Origin: an uncultured Pseudomonadota bacterium
GTDB lineage: Bacteria > Pseudomonadota > Gammaproteobacteria > Steroidobacterales > Woeseiaceae
Length of the DNA stretch: 64,000 nt
Assembly: GCA_913055625.1 (NCBI GenBank)
Contig: CAJXJW010000003.1
Coordinates: 434,001-498,000 of the forward strand
Direction of reading: 5' to 3'
Position numbers and translations under genes: made by a program. This document shows, one piece after another, positions 7,391 through 16,716 of the stretch. How positions within the stretch are numbered: the stretch's first letter is position 1; the number at the start of each line of letters is the position of its first letter. The notes under the pieces are model-generated. The model ran no database searches, was not told where the DNA came from, and was given only the letters and a program-made list of their open reading frames with translations.

Positions 7391-10108
7391 TTGCGTCGCC
7401 AGGACATCACATTCGAAGACAAGGACCAGGCACTGCGCGACGACGTGCGCACGCTTGGTGCAATGATCGGCGAGTTGCTCGTCGAGCAGGGCGGCCATGA
7501 GCTGTTCGAATTCGTCGAGAACGCGCGCCTGCGTTCGATCCGGCGCCGCGAGGAGAACGAGCGGCCGGGCGAGGAACTCGCGGCGCTCGTCGACGACCTC
7601 GACCCGACGATGGCGCTGTCCGTCATCCGGGCATTCTCGACTTACTTCCAGATGGTGAACACGGCGGAGAAGGTGCACCGTATCCGGCGCCGCCGCGAGT
7701 ACCTGCTCGACGTCGGCCTCTACCAACCGGGTGGCCTCGAAGACTCGCTGATGAAGCTGAAGGCGGCCGGCAAGTCACCCCAGGAGGTGCAGTCGCTGCT
7801 GGATTCGCTGCGCATCGAGCCGGTGTTCACGGCGCACCCGACGGAGCCCACGCGTCGGACGATGCTTCGCAAGGAGCAGAACATCGTCCGCTACCTCGTC
7901 GACATGCTGAACCCGACGATGACGCCGCAGGAGAAAAAGGCCGCGCTGGCCAACATCCGGCTGCTGATTACAACGGGCTGGCAGACCGAGGAGCATCCGT
8001 CCGAACAGATGACGGTCGCCGACGAGCTCGAGCACGTGCTGTTCTTCCTCACGGACGTGCTGTACCGCACGATGCCGCCGTTTTACGAGGACATCGAGAC
8101 GGCGCTGGAGCGCATCTACGGCGACAGCGACTTCCGTTTCAACGTGAAGACCATCGTGCGCTTCGGCTCCTGGGTCGGCGGTGACATGGACGGCAACCCG
8201 AACGTCAACGCCAAGACGATACGCGCGACGCTCGCCCGCCAGCGCTCCCTGGTGCTGGACCTGTATTACAAGGAGTGCGGCGCGCTCGCGACCAAGCTCA
8301 GCCAGTCGACGGACCGCGTCGGCGTCAAGAAGGAGCTGCTCGACAAGCTCGACGAGTACCGCGGCGTTTTCCAGCAGGCGTATCACTCGGTGCCCGTTCG
8401 GCACCGGAACATGCCTTACCGCGTGTTCCTGAGACTCGTGCAGCAGCGCCTGCAGGCCACGTTCGACGACGACGCGTTTCCCTACGAGCGCGTGCGGCAG
8501 TTCGAATCCGACATCCGGCTCATCGCGGACAGCCTGCAGGAGAACAAGGGTGACCACGCCGGGCTGTTCACGGTGCAGCGCCTGCTGCGCCGCATCGAAA
8601 CGTTCGGCTTTCACCTCGTCACGCTCGACGTGCGCCAGGACGCGCTGGTACACCGCCAGGTCATCGGCGAGTGCCTCGGCATCGACGACTGGGAAGAGTG
8701 GCCGGCCGACAAGCGCGCCGCGCGCATCGTCGAGGCCATCGAGAACCGGGAGGGAGCCCCGCTCAATCCGTCGGCGCAGGCGCGCAAGACGATCGCCGCC
8801 TTCCAGGCCATCGCGTTCTGCCGGCGGAAGTACGGCAAGGAGGCCATCGGCCCGTTCATCGTCAGCATGACGCAGGCGGCCGACGACATCCTGTCCGTGC
8901 TGCTGCTGGCCGGCTGGGGCGAACTGCACAACCGCGGCGGCGAGATCCCGGTCGACGTGGCGCCGTTGCTCGAGACCGTGGACGACCTGCAGCGCGGGCC
9001 GGAGATCCTGGACGAGCTGTTGTCGACCCCGCTGTACCGGGACCACCTGGCGACGCGCGACAACCGCCAGATGGTGATGATCGGCTATTCCGACAGCAAC
9101 AAGGACGGCGGTCTCGCCTCCGCGCGCTGGGCGCTGCAGAGCTCGCAGGAAGCGCTGGTGCGCACGGTCGAGGCGCAGGGCATCGAGCTGACGCTGTTCC
9201 ACGGCCGCGGCGGCACGATCAGCCGCGGCGGCAGCAAGACGCATGTCGCCGTGCTCGGCGCACCGCCCGGCACCGTCAACGGGCGCCTGCGCGTGACCGA
9301 GCAGGGCGAGATCATCAACGAGAAGTACGGCCTGCGCGGCATCGCGCTGCGCACGCTCGAGCAGGTCACCGGCTCCGTGGCGCTTGCGACCGCGATGCCG
9401 CGGCACCACGGCAACGACGAGCCCGAGTGGCACGCGATGATGGACGTCATCGCGAAGGAGAGCCGCCGGGCCTACCGCGACCTCGTCTACAACGACCCGG
9501 ACTTCACACCCTACTTCCGCGCCGCGACGCCGATCGACGTCATCGAGCGCATGCGCATCGGTTCACGGCCGTCATCGCGCCGCGCGAATGCCGGCATACG
9601 CGACCTTCGGGCGATTCCGTGGGTATTTTCGTGGACGCAGGCGCGCTTCGTGCTGCCGGGCTGGTACGGTTTCGGCGCCGGCCTGAAGGCCGCGAGCGAG
9701 CAGTTCGAGGACGGCCCGTTCCGGCGCATGTTCCAGGAGTGGTACTTCATGCGCGCGCTGACGGCGGACGTCGAGATGGTGCTCGCGAAGTCCGACATGG
9801 GCATCGCAAAGATCTACTCCGAGCTCGCCGGCGACCTGCACGCGCAGTTCTTCCCGCGCATAGAGGCGGAATACGAGCTCACGCGAAAGCTGATCCTCGA
9901 ATACTCGGACCACGACGAGCTGCTCGAAGGCGACCGCACGCTGCAGCGGGCGATCATGCTGCGCAACCCGTACGTCGACCCGATGAGCCTGATGCAGGTT
10001 GACCTGCTGAAGCGCTGGCGCGCGACGAACCACGAGGACGAGGCCATCTTCCACGCGCTGCTCGCCAGCGTGAACGGCATCGCCCAGGGACTGCAGAACA
10101 CGGGCTGA
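7391..10108 (+). CDS. ppc: Phosphoenolpyruvate carboxylase
   Basis: Carboxylates PEP to oxaloacetate, replenishing the TCA cycle; gltA lies elsewhere in this window. The 905-residue length is normal. Motifs in order: VFTAHPTEPTRR (catalytic His, about residue 150), FGSWVGGDMDGNPNV, MIGYSDSNKDGG (about 566), FHGRGGTISRGG (about 605), GSRPSSRR, and the C-terminal QNTG. Homology to the family begins at FEDKDQALRDD. The only in-frame start close to this point is TTG at 7391, without a clear ribosome site. The open frame continues far upstream over the divergent gene, but that part is a shadow. Confidence 0.95.
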   Translation: MRRQDITFEDKDQALRDDVRTLGAMIGELLVEQGGHELFEFVENARLRSIRRREENERPGEELAALVDDLDPTMALSVIRAFSTYFQMVNTAEKVHRIRRRREYLLDVGLYQPGGLEDSLMKLKAAGKSPQEVQSLLDSLRIEPVFTAHPTEPTRRTMLRKEQNIVRYLVDMLNPTMTPQEKKAALANIRLLITTGWQTEEHPSEQMTVADELEHVLFFLTDVLYRTMPPFYEDIETALERIYGDSDFRFNVKTIVRFGSWVGGDMDGNPNVNAKTIRATLARQRSLVLDLYYKECGALATKLSQSTDRVGVKKELLDKLDEYRGVFQQAYHSVPVRHRNMPYRVFLRLVQQRLQATFDDDAFPYERVRQFESDIRLIADSLQENKGDHAGLFTVQRLLRRIETFGFHLVTLDVRQDALVHRQVIGECLGIDDWEEWPADKRAARIVEAIENREGAPLNPSAQARKTIAAFQAIAFCRRKYGKEAIGPFIVSMTQAADDILSVLLLAGWGELHNRGGEIPVDVAPLLETVDDLQRGPEILDELLSTPLYRDHLATRDNRQMVMIGYSDSNKDGGLASARWALQSSQEALVRTVEAQGIELTLFHGRGGTISRGGSKTHVAVLGAPPGTVNGRLRVTEQGEIINEKYGLRGIALRTLEQVTGSVALATAMPRHHGNDEPEWHAMMDVIAKESRRAYRDLVYNDPDFTPYFRAATPIDVIERMRIGSRPSSRRANAGIRDLRAIPWVFSWTQARFVLPGWYGFGAGLKAASEQFEDGPFRRMFQEWYFMRALTADVEMVLAKSDMGIAKIYSELAGDLHAQFFPRIEAEYELTRKLILEYSDHDELLEGDRTLQRAIMLRNPYVDPMSLMQVDLLKRWRATNHEDEAIFHALLASVNGIAQGLQNTG

Positions 10109-10656
10109 TGATGTCGATGCGGACAGGCACGCGCACGAGTAACAGCCTGTACCGAATGGCCGCCCTGGTCGCGGCCGCATTCCTGGCCCTGTCACCCGCG
10201 TTCGCCGCCGATGTAGGCGACATTCCGCCCGATGAGCTGGGCAACACGGACGGCGGGAAGGACGTTCGCCTGTCGGACAGCGAAGGACGAATCCGGATCG
10301 TCACGTTCTGGGCGACCTGGTGTCCCCCGTGCCTGAAAGAGCTACCCGTGCTCAATGCCATCCAGAACCAGGCGGGGACCAGCCGCGTGCAGGTCATCGC
10401 CATCAACCTGAAGGAGTCGCGACGGCAGTATCGAAAGGCACGCGAAGCGTTTACAGACTTCAACGTAACCTTCGTGCACGACGCGCGCGGGAAGGTTGGT
10501 GAGCGTTTCGGCGTCAAGGCCATTCCATACATGCTCATCATCGACGTGGACGGGCGCGTCGCCTATAAACACGTTGGTTATGACGACTCGGAACTCGAAA
10601 ACATCGTTGGTGAGATCAACACCCTGTTGACCCGCAACAATCTCGGCGTACCGTAA
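10108..10656 (+). CDS. TlpA/ResA-like thioredoxin-fold protein, exported
   Basis: Likely periplasmic thiol-disulfide oxidoreductase. The N-terminus has a signal peptide (MAALVAAAFLALSPAFA, cleavage before AD). The thioredoxin active site reads TFWATWCPPCLKELP, with CPPC about residues 72-75. The cis-Pro loop is GVKAIPYMLIIDVDGRVAY. ATG overlaps the ppc TGA, and in-frame ATGs at 10111 and 10117 are alternatives. The partner is unknown; relatives reduce apocytochrome c or act in copper-site assembly, which would fit the oxidase at the far end of the window, but nothing here ties them together. Confidence 0.85.
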   Translation: MMSMRTGTRTSNSLYRMAALVAAAFLALSPAFAADVGDIPPDELGNTDGGKDVRLSDSEGRIRIVTFWATWCPPCLKELPVLNAIQNQAGTSRVQVIAINLKESRRQYRKAREAFTDFNVTFVHDARGKVGERFGVKAIPYMLIIDVDGRVAYKHVGYDDSELENIVGEINTLLTRNNLGVP

Positions 10657-10740
10657 GTCCGCCGCCGGTGAATTCGGGTTGTCGCGGCATCCGTCGAGAG
10701 CCTTTCCCGGGATACCCGCCCCTCATTGCGCCCCCGCCCT

Positions 10741-11415
10741 TCAGTCGCCGACGAACGTCGCGATCGCCTCGAGGGGCTTGCGCGTGATGTCCGGCACGCG
10801 CGCGTCCGCAGCCGGGTAGCCCGTCACGAGCAGCAGGAACGGGCGCTCGCTCGCCGGCCGGCCCAGGATCTCGTTCAGGAACTTCATCGGGCTCGGGGTG
10901 TGCGTCAACGTGGCCAGCCCGGCCTCGTGCAGTGCCGCGATCAGCATGCCGGTGGCCAACCCTGTCGATTCCGACGGGTAGTAGTGCTTCACCTTTCGGC
11001 CGTCGTCGAGCCGCCCGTACTTCTGCAGGAACACCGCGACCAGGTACGGCGCGGTCTCGAGGAACGGCTTTTCCGCATCCGTGCCGAGCGGCTTCAGTGC
11101 CGCCAGCCACTCCTCCGACGCCCGATGCTCGTAGAACTCGCGTTCTTCCGCTTCCGCGGCTTCGCGGATGCGCCGCTTCGTCGCGGCATTGCTCACGACC
11201 ACGAAGTGCCAGGGCTGCAGGTTCGCGCCGCTCGGCGCGGTGCTGGCGGCGCGCAACGCGGTCTCGATGATGTCGCGCGGCACGGGCCGGTCCGAGAAAT
11301 CGCGCACGGTCCGGCGCCGGTCCAGGTTTTCGTAGAACGCCTGCACGCGTCGCCGCATTTCGTCCGGCGCATATTCGCGGTAGCGCGCAAGCGGCACCGT
11401 CGGGTAGTCACTCAC
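10741..11415 (-). CDS. Nitroreductase-family flavoprotein
   Basis: FMN-dependent oxidoreductase of the nitroreductase fold, 224 residues. FMN-contact motifs are [14 protein letters not shown] near the N-terminus and [14 protein letters not shown]; a third segment, [17 protein letters not shown], lines the FMN phosphate site in the family. The sequence resembles the iodotyrosine-deiodinase/BluB-like branch more than classic NfsB, but the substrate is unknown. GTG at 11415 is preferred because AAGGGGAC lies six to seven bases upstream; the longer frame overlaps ycgN. It follows ycgN by 13 bases on the same strand. Confidence 0.85.
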   Translation of the reverse strand: MSDYPTVPLARYREYAPDEMRRRVQAFYENLDRRRTVRDFSDRPVPRDIIETALRAASTAPSGANLQPWHFVVVSNAATKRRIREAAEAEEREFYEHRASEEWLAALKPLGTDAEKPFLETAPYLVAVFLQKYGRLDDGRKVKHYYPSESTGLATGMLIAALHEAGLATLTHTPSPMKFLNEILGRPASERPFLLLVTGYPAADARVPDITRKPLEAIATFVGD

Positions 11416-11428
11416 TGTTCGGTCCCCT

Positions 11429-11866
11429 TCATTCCTGTTCGTGCACGGTCCAGAGCACCGTCCACTCGTCCGTGTCGCGCTCCGAGACCACCCGGCCGCG
11501 TACCGAGATGCCGGCATCGTGCACCGAGTCCGGGTCGCCGGTGATCAGCGGGTGCCATTCCGGCAGGTCCTCGCCGCGCGACAGCAGCCGGTAGGCGCAG
11601 GTCATCGGCAGCCACTCGAACGCGTCCTTCGTATCGGCGGTCAGCACCAGGCAATCGGACACGCGCCGGGCCCGGTTTGCGTAGTCGGTGCAACGGCAGG
11701 CGTCGGTGTCGAGCAGCCTGCAGGCGAGGTTCGTGTAGTAGACCTCGCCCGTGTCCTCGTCCTCGACCTTGTGCATGCAGCACAGCGCGCAGCCGTCGCA
11801 CAGAGAATCCCACTCCTCGCGGTTCATCTCCCCGAGCGATTTGCGTTTCCAGAATTCTTCCGCCAT
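11429..11866 (-). CDS. ycgN: YcgN-family cysteine-cluster protein (UPF0260)
   Basis: Conserved proteobacterial protein of unknown function, 145 residues, matching the family length. Cysteines cluster as CDGCALCC near residue 25 and again as [15 protein letters not shown], with later single Cys residues. The pattern suggests a metal or iron-sulfur site. It starts [14 protein letters not shown] and lies divergent from the dehydrogenase gene with only 50 bases between them. First gene of a likely two-gene unit with the nitroreductase. Confidence 0.88.
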   Translation of the reverse strand: MAEEFWKRKSLGEMNREEWDSLCDGCALCCMHKVEDEDTGEVYYTNLACRLLDTDACRCTDYANRARRVSDCLVLTADTKDAFEWLPMTCAYRLLSRGEDLPEWHPLITGDPDSVHDAGISVRGRVVSERDTDEWTVLWTVHEQE

Positions 11867-11916
11867 CGTGCGGCGCTACCCCCGTATCCGATCCCACGAG
11901 TATAAAGAGAACCGCG

Positions 11917-12897
11917 ATGAAAGCCGTGTTTCTGGATTTCGCGACGATGGGCGACGGGCTCGATCTCGGCGCGCTCGAAGCGGCCGTGGGCGAGCTCCAG
12001 GTCTTCGACAGCACCAGCGACGACGAGCTGCCGGGCCGCATCGCGGATGCGGACCTCGTCTTCACGAACAAAATGCAGCTTTCCGCCGACCTGCTGGCGG
12101 CCGCGCCCGGACTGCGCTTCATCGGACTCACGGCGACCGGCTGCGACAACATCGACCTGGACGCGGCCCGGCGCGGCGGCATTGCGGTGGCGAACATCCG
12201 CGGCTACTGCACGCAGTCGGTCGTGGAGCACGTGCTGGGCGTGTTGCTGATGCTGACCCACAACCTCGGCGCCTACCGGGCATCCGTCGCCGCCGGCGAA
12301 TGGCAGCGTGCCGGGATGCCGTTCCTGCTGGCGCACCCGATACGGCAACTCGGCAGCCTCACGCTCGGCATCGTGGGTTACGGCGAGCTGGGCCGCGGCG
12401 TCGCGGCGGCCGGCCAGGCGCTCGGCATGCGCGTTCTCGTCTCGGCGCGCGCCGGCGCGGCGTCCGTCCCCGACGGGCGGGTGCCGTTCCGGACCGTGCT
12501 CGCCGAGGCGGACGCCATTTCCCTGCATTGCCCACTCACCGACGCGACCCGCAATCTCTTCGGGGCCGACGAGTTCCGCCGGATGAAACCCTCGGCCATC
12601 CTGGTCAACACCGCCCGGGGCGGGCTGGTCGATTCCCGCGCGCTCGCCGAGGCACTGGCGAACAGGCAGATCGCCGGCGCCGCCGTGGACGTGCTGCCGT
12701 CGGAGCCCCCGGTCGACGGTGACCCGCTGCTGGATTACACTGGCGACAACCTGATCGTGACGCCGCACGTCGCATGGGCCAGCGCCGAGGCGCGCCAGAA
12801 TGCGATCGACGAACTTGCCGCGAACGCGCGCGCATTCATCGCCGGTGAATCGCGGAATCGAGTCGACCAGGCCCCGACCGATCCGGACATCGATTGA
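11917..12897 (+). CDS. D-2-hydroxyacid dehydrogenase (glycerate/hydroxypyruvate reductase-like)
   Basis: NAD(P)-dependent oxidoreductase, probably reducing hydroxypyruvate or glyoxylate. The 326-residue product has the Rossmann fingerprint GYGELGRG after a GSLTLGIV strand, the substrate-binding Arg in NTARGGLVDSRAL, the catalytic Glu in DVLPSEPP, and the catalytic His in VTPHVAWAS. The N-terminus MKAVFLDFATMG resembles the HprA group. A TATAAA element lies close to the start in the short divergent gap to ycgN. Confidence 0.9.
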   Translation: MKAVFLDFATMGDGLDLGALEAAVGELQVFDSTSDDELPGRIADADLVFTNKMQLSADLLAAAPGLRFIGLTATGCDNIDLDAARRGGIAVANIRGYCTQSVVEHVLGVLLMLTHNLGAYRASVAAGEWQRAGMPFLLAHPIRQLGSLTLGIVGYGELGRGVAAAGQALGMRVLVSARAGAASVPDGRVPFRTVLAEADAISLHCPLTDATRNLFGADEFRRMKPSAILVNTARGGLVDSRALAEALANRQIAGAAVDVLPSEPPVDGDPLLDYTGDNLIVTPHVAWASAEARQNAIDELAANARAFIAGESRNRVDQAPTDPDID

Positions 12898-12927
12898 CCA
12901 GAACATCGATTGACGAGGAGAGCCCGC

Positions 12928-13140
12928 ATGAACCAAGCCACACGCGTAACCCGCGCGTTCGCTGCGATCGCCGTCGTCCTGCTTTGCGCCGCCTGCGCAA
13001 GCAATGCGCCGCCGTCGGGCAGCTACTCGCGCGAAGACGCCATGCAGCAGAACGAGAAGCGGCGGCTCATGAACCAGACCAGCTCCGGCCAGCTCTGCAG
13101 CCAGAAGCCGGGCGGCATGTTCGCCGGCATGCCGAACTGA
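12928..13140 (+). CDS. Small putative lipoprotein
   Basis: A 70-residue protein starting MNQATRVTRAFAAIAVVLLCAACAS: a hydrophobic signal followed by a lipobox-like LCAAC with Cys at the unusual -3 position. The mature part is short and polar (QQNEKRRLMNQTSSGQLCSQKPGGMFAG). GAGGAG seven bases upstream fixes the ATG at 12928 rather than the TTG at 12910. No function is recognised. It precedes the DUF4136 lipoprotein by 49 bases. Confidence 0.72.
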   Translation: MNQATRVTRAFAAIAVVLLCAACASNAPPSGSYSREDAMQQNEKRRLMNQTSSGQLCSQKPGGMFAGMPN

Positions 13141-13189
13141 TCCACCGCTCAACCCGATGACAAGAAACCGCTACCGCAGGAGAACTACC

Positions 13190-13798
13190 GTGCATTCCGT
13201 ATTCCGACAGTTGAAGTTCCTGACCGCAACGTGTGCGATCGTCGTCGCGAGCGGCTGTGCGTCCGGCCCGGACTTCCGGTCCGACTATGACAAGAACGCG
13301 AACTTCGCCGACTACGAGACGTACAACTTCTTCGCCGACGCCGGACCCGGCGGGGACTCCTACCAGGACCTGTTCTCGCAGTACGTCGAGGCGGCGATCG
13401 ACCGCGAGATGACCGCGCGTGGCTACACGAAGTCCGACAACCCCGACCTCCTGGTCAACTTCAACGCCATCCTGCAGGACAAGACCAAGATCACGCAGAC
13501 GCCGGCCATGGGCTATGGCGTCGGCTACTACGGGTACCGTGGCGGTTTCTACGACCCCTGGATGGGCTACGGCTATGCGACGGACACCCACGTCTCGCAA
13601 TACACCGAGGGCACGTTCAACATCGACCTCGTCGATGCGGCGCAGAAGCGCCTCGTCTGGGAGTGCGTCGGCGTCGGCCGCGTAACCGACAAGGCCCGCG
13701 ACAACCTCGAGCAGACCATCAACGAGGCCGTGCCGAAGTACTTCGAGCATTTCCCGTTCCGCGCCGGCAGCGGCACGCCGGTCACACCCGGGGAGTAG
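13190..13798 (+). CDS. DUF4136-type lipoprotein
   Basis: Exported lipoprotein of about 202 residues; the signal peptide ends in the lipobox VASGCAS. The start of the mature part (FRSDYDKNANFADYETYNFF) is typical of the DUF4136 family, and a Gly/Tyr-rich stretch GYGVGYYGYRGGFYDPWMG lies in the middle. Function unknown; likely outer-membrane anchored. The GTG at 13190 is chosen because AGGAG sits eight bases upstream. The gene converges on the NUDIX gene with a nine-base gap. Confidence 0.82.
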   Translation: MHSVFRQLKFLTATCAIVVASGCASGPDFRSDYDKNANFADYETYNFFADAGPGGDSYQDLFSQYVEAAIDREMTARGYTKSDNPDLLVNFNAILQDKTKITQTPAMGYGVGYYGYRGGFYDPWMGYGYATDTHVSQYTEGTFNIDLVDAAQKRLVWECVGVGRVTDKARDNLEQTINEAVPKYFEHFPFRAGSGTPVTPGE

Positions 13799-13807
13799 GA
13801 CGCCGCG

Positions 13808-14224
13808 CTACGCGCCGACGATCTGCCGCGCCCACTTCACGACCTCGCGGACGCGCGGTGACGCGAGGTCGAAGGCCGCGTCGAAGCTGACCCAGCGCCA
13901 CTCGTGGTGCTCCGGCTTGCCGGTCTCCGGCGAGAGGCCCATGACGACGTCGGCGACGTCGGTCGCGGCGAGGTAGTAACGCGCCGTCTTGCCCCGGCTG
14001 TACGGCCCGGACTCGAGATAGCGCTCGCCCCAGGGGAACGCGATGTCTCGAATGCCGGTTTCCTCGCCGAGTTCCCGGCGGGCCGCCTCGAGGGGCGACT
14101 CGCCGTCCTCCTGCATGCCTTTCGGGAAGTCCCAGTGATGCCACGCCCGGAGCATCAGCGTGCACACGTCCGGGCCGTCCGGCCGCGCCAGCACGACGCC
14201 ACAGGACAACATCACCTCTTTCAC
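13808..14224 (-). CDS. NUDIX hydrolase
   Basis: Small (138-residue) nucleoside-diphosphate-linked hydrolase. The Nudix box GMQEDGESPLEAARREL-GEETG (about residues 36-57) has the GX5EX7REUXEEXGU spacing, and the N-terminal SCGVVLARPDG and WHHWDFPKG resemble diadenosine tetraphosphatase-type enzymes. GTG start overlaps the TGA of the permease gene upstream (GTGA), so it is translated after ybbP and may belong to that operon. Substrate not determinable. Confidence 0.9.
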   Translation of the reverse strand: MKEVMLSCGVVLARPDGPDVCTLMLRAWHHWDFPKGMQEDGESPLEAARRELGEETGIRDIAFPWGERYLESGPYSRGKTARYYLAATDVADVVMGLSPETGKPEHHEWRWVSFDAAFDLASPRVREVVKWARQIVGA

Positions 14225-16716
14225 GCGGCGGCCCCGCGCAGCACGTCGACGGGCGCGGCGTTGATCGCGCCGCGCGCCGCCAGGTAGCCGCTCGCACAGA
14301 CCACGACGACGCCGGAGCCGAGCCCCACGATCCACAGCAGGGGATTGAACGTGTACGGCAGGTTGAAGAGCTGCTCGGCGATCACCGCCGCCAGCGCGGA
14401 GGCGCCTGCCGACGCCAGCAGCCCCGCCGCCGTGCCCAGCGCCGCAAACTCCGCCATTACGCCGGCGAGGACGGTGCGCTGTCCCGCGCCGAGCGCCCGC
14501 AGCATCGCACTCTCGAAGCGGCGCTCGTCGATGGTCGATTGCACCGCGGCGAACAGCACGGCGATGCCCGCCGCGAGCGTAAAGATGAACACCGCCTGCA
14601 CGGCCAGCGTCGCCTTCTGGATGATCTCGCGCACCTGCTTCAGCACCGAGTCGAGATCGATGACTGACACGGTCGGGTGCGCGCGAACGAGGCTCACGAG
14701 CGCGTCCCGGTCCTCCGGCTCGACGCGCAGACTTCCGATCCAGGTCGTCGGGTAATCGTCCAGCGCGCCCGGCGAGAAGACGAGGAAAAAGTTCGGCTGG
14801 AACGAATCCCAGTTCACCTTGCGCACGCTCGCGATCGTCGCCGCCACCGTCTGCCCCGCCACTTCGAACGTCAGGTGGTCGCCGACGCCGAGCCCGGTCT
14901 CCATCGACCGTTCTTCCTCGATCGAGACGAGCGGCGGACCGTCGTAGCCCGGCGGCCACCACTCGCCGTCCAGTATCTCGTTGCTGTCGGACAGCGCGGC
15001 CGCCCACGACAGGTTCTGTTCCCGGTTCACGAACCATTCGCCGCCGGGGTCCGGGAAGCTCTGGTCTTTGGCCGACTCGCCGTTGATCAGGGTCATGCGT
15101 GCCCGGACCATCGGCGAGAGCGCGGGCGGCTCTATGCCGCGCTCCTCGAAGATGCGGCGCACCGCGTCCGTCTCGTCCGGTTGTATGTTGATGAGGAACT
15201 GGTTCGGCGCGTTCTCGTCCAGCGTGCGCCGCCAGCTTTCCATCAGGTCCGTGCGTACCAGCGTCAGCAGCAGCAGCACCGTGAGACCCAGGCCGAACGC
15301 GACCACCTGCACCGCGCTCGCACGCCCCCGGCGCGCGACGTTCGCCAGGCCGTAGCGCCAGGCCACGCCGACGCCGGAGCGAAAACGGCCGAGGACGGCC
15401 ACGAGCCCGCGCCCGAGCAGGTACAACACGGCGGAGATCGCGATGATCCCGCCCAGCACGTAGACGAGCAGTTCCGCGTCGCCGACGGACTGGTACAGCA
15501 GGCCGGTGACCGCGGCCAGCGAGGCGCCGGCGACCAGGATGCGCGACGGCGCCGGCGGTACGGCGTCGTGGCGCAGCACGCGCAGCGGTGGCGTGTTGCG
15601 CAGCCGGATCAGCGACGGCAGCGCGAACCCCGCGAGCAGCAACAGCGCGCTGCCGCAGGCGAGCGCGACGGGCCGCAGGCCGGCCGGCGGCAGGTCGCCC
15701 GAGATGATGTCCGCCAGCACCCACGAGACCGCGCTCTCGACCGCGAAGCCGATGACGCAGCCGACGACGACGCCGATGAGCCCGATCAGCAGGATCTGCA
15801 CGGTCGCAACGCCGATGACAAAGCCCTGCGTCGCGCCCAGGCTTTTCATCAACGCCACCGGGTCCATGCGCCGCAATGCGAAACGCCGTGCCGACATCGC
15901 GATGGCAACGGCCGACAGCAGCAGGCTGATGACCGCGGTCAGCGACAGGAAGCGTTGTGCCCGGTCCGCGGCGGCGAACGCGCGCTCACTGCTCTCCTCG
16001 GCCGACCGCAGGCGCAGCGAGTCCGGCAGTTCCGGCTCGATCGCCGCGGCGAAATCCTCGACCGCATCGTCCGCGCCCGCGACCAGCAGCGCGTAGGTCA
16101 CGCGGCTGCCCACGCCGATCAGCCCCGTCGACGGCAGGTCGACCGTGTTCATCAGCAGGCGGGGCGCGAACGAGGCGAAGCCAACCGACTGGTCCGGGCG
16201 ATACGTCACGACCGCCGCGATCGGGAAGCGAGCGCTGCCCACCTCCAGCACGTCGCCGACCTCCGCGCCGAGCCGCGCCATCAGCGTGCCATCGGCCCAG
16301 ACCGTGCCCGCCGCCGGGATCCCGGCCGCCGTCTGCTCGTCGCCGAACAGCCGGTCGGCGATGCGCACGGTGCCGCGGAGCGGGTACCCGTCGCCGACCG
16401 CGACCAGCGTCGACAGCGCATTGTCGTCGCCGCGGTACACGACCGACGGGAACGAGGCCATGTCCGCGGTCCGCAGATCGTATTCAGCGGCCAGGGTTCG
16501 CCACGATTCGGGGATCGGCTCCTGCGACTGCAGGCGCAGGTCCGCCGCCAGCACCTCGTTCGCCTGCCGCGCCACGGCCTTGCCGATGCGGTCCGTGAGA
16601 AAACCGACGGCCGTCAGCGCGGCCACGGCCAGCGTGACCGCGGCGAGCAGGACCAGCACCTCGCCGGAGCGGAGCTCCCGGCGGAGGCTCTTCAGCGCGA
16701 ACGACAGCGCCTTCAC
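14221..16716 (-). CDS. ybbP: ABC transporter permease, YbbP/FtsX family
   Basis: Large inner-membrane permease (831 residues) with two FtsX-type modules. An N-terminal helix (VLVLLAAVTLAVAALTAVGF) is followed by a periplasmic domain, then helix clusters around FLSLTAVISLLLSAVAIAM, MKSLGATQGFVIGV and IGLIGVVVGCVIGF. A second periplasmic part precedes the C-terminal cluster with MLRALGAGQRTVLAGVMAEF. Pairing with the YbbA ATPase, and tesA next door, reproduces the E. coli ybbP-ybbA/tesA arrangement. Members are probably mechanotransmission machines handling envelope lipids or lipoproteins. It overlaps ybbA by four bases. Confidence 0.92.
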   Translation of the reverse strand: MKALSFALKSLRRELRSGEVLVLLAAVTLAVAALTAVGFLTDRIGKAVARQANEVLAADLRLQSQEPIPESWRTLAAEYDLRTADMASFPSVVYRGDDNALSTLVAVGDGYPLRGTVRIADRLFGDEQTAAGIPAAGTVWADGTLMARLGAEVGDVLEVGSARFPIAAVVTYRPDQSVGFASFAPRLLMNTVDLPSTGLIGVGSRVTYALLVAGADDAVEDFAAAIEPELPDSLRLRSAEESSERAFAAADRAQRFLSLTAVISLLLSAVAIAMSARRFALRRMDPVALMKSLGATQGFVIGVATVQILLIGLIGVVVGCVIGFAVESAVSWVLADIISGDLPPAGLRPVALACGSALLLLAGFALPSLIRLRNTPPLRVLRHDAVPPAPSRILVAGASLAAVTGLLYQSVGDAELLVYVLGGIIAISAVLYLLGRGLVAVLGRFRSGVGVAWRYGLANVARRGRASAVQVVAFGLGLTVLLLLTLVRTDLMESWRRTLDENAPNQFLINIQPDETDAVRRIFEERGIEPPALSPMVRARMTLINGESAKDQSFPDPGGEWFVNREQNLSWAAALSDSNEILDGEWWPPGYDGPPLVSIEEERSMETGLGVGDHLTFEVAGQTVAATIASVRKVNWDSFQPNFFLVFSPGALDDYPTTWIGSLRVEPEDRDALVSLVRAHPTVSVIDLDSVLKQVREIIQKATLAVQAVFIFTLAAGIAVLFAAVQSTIDERRFESAMLRALGAGQRTVLAGVMAEFAALGTAAGLLASAGASALAAVIAEQLFNLPYTFNPLLWIVGLGSGVVVVCASGYLAARGAINAAPVDVLRGAAA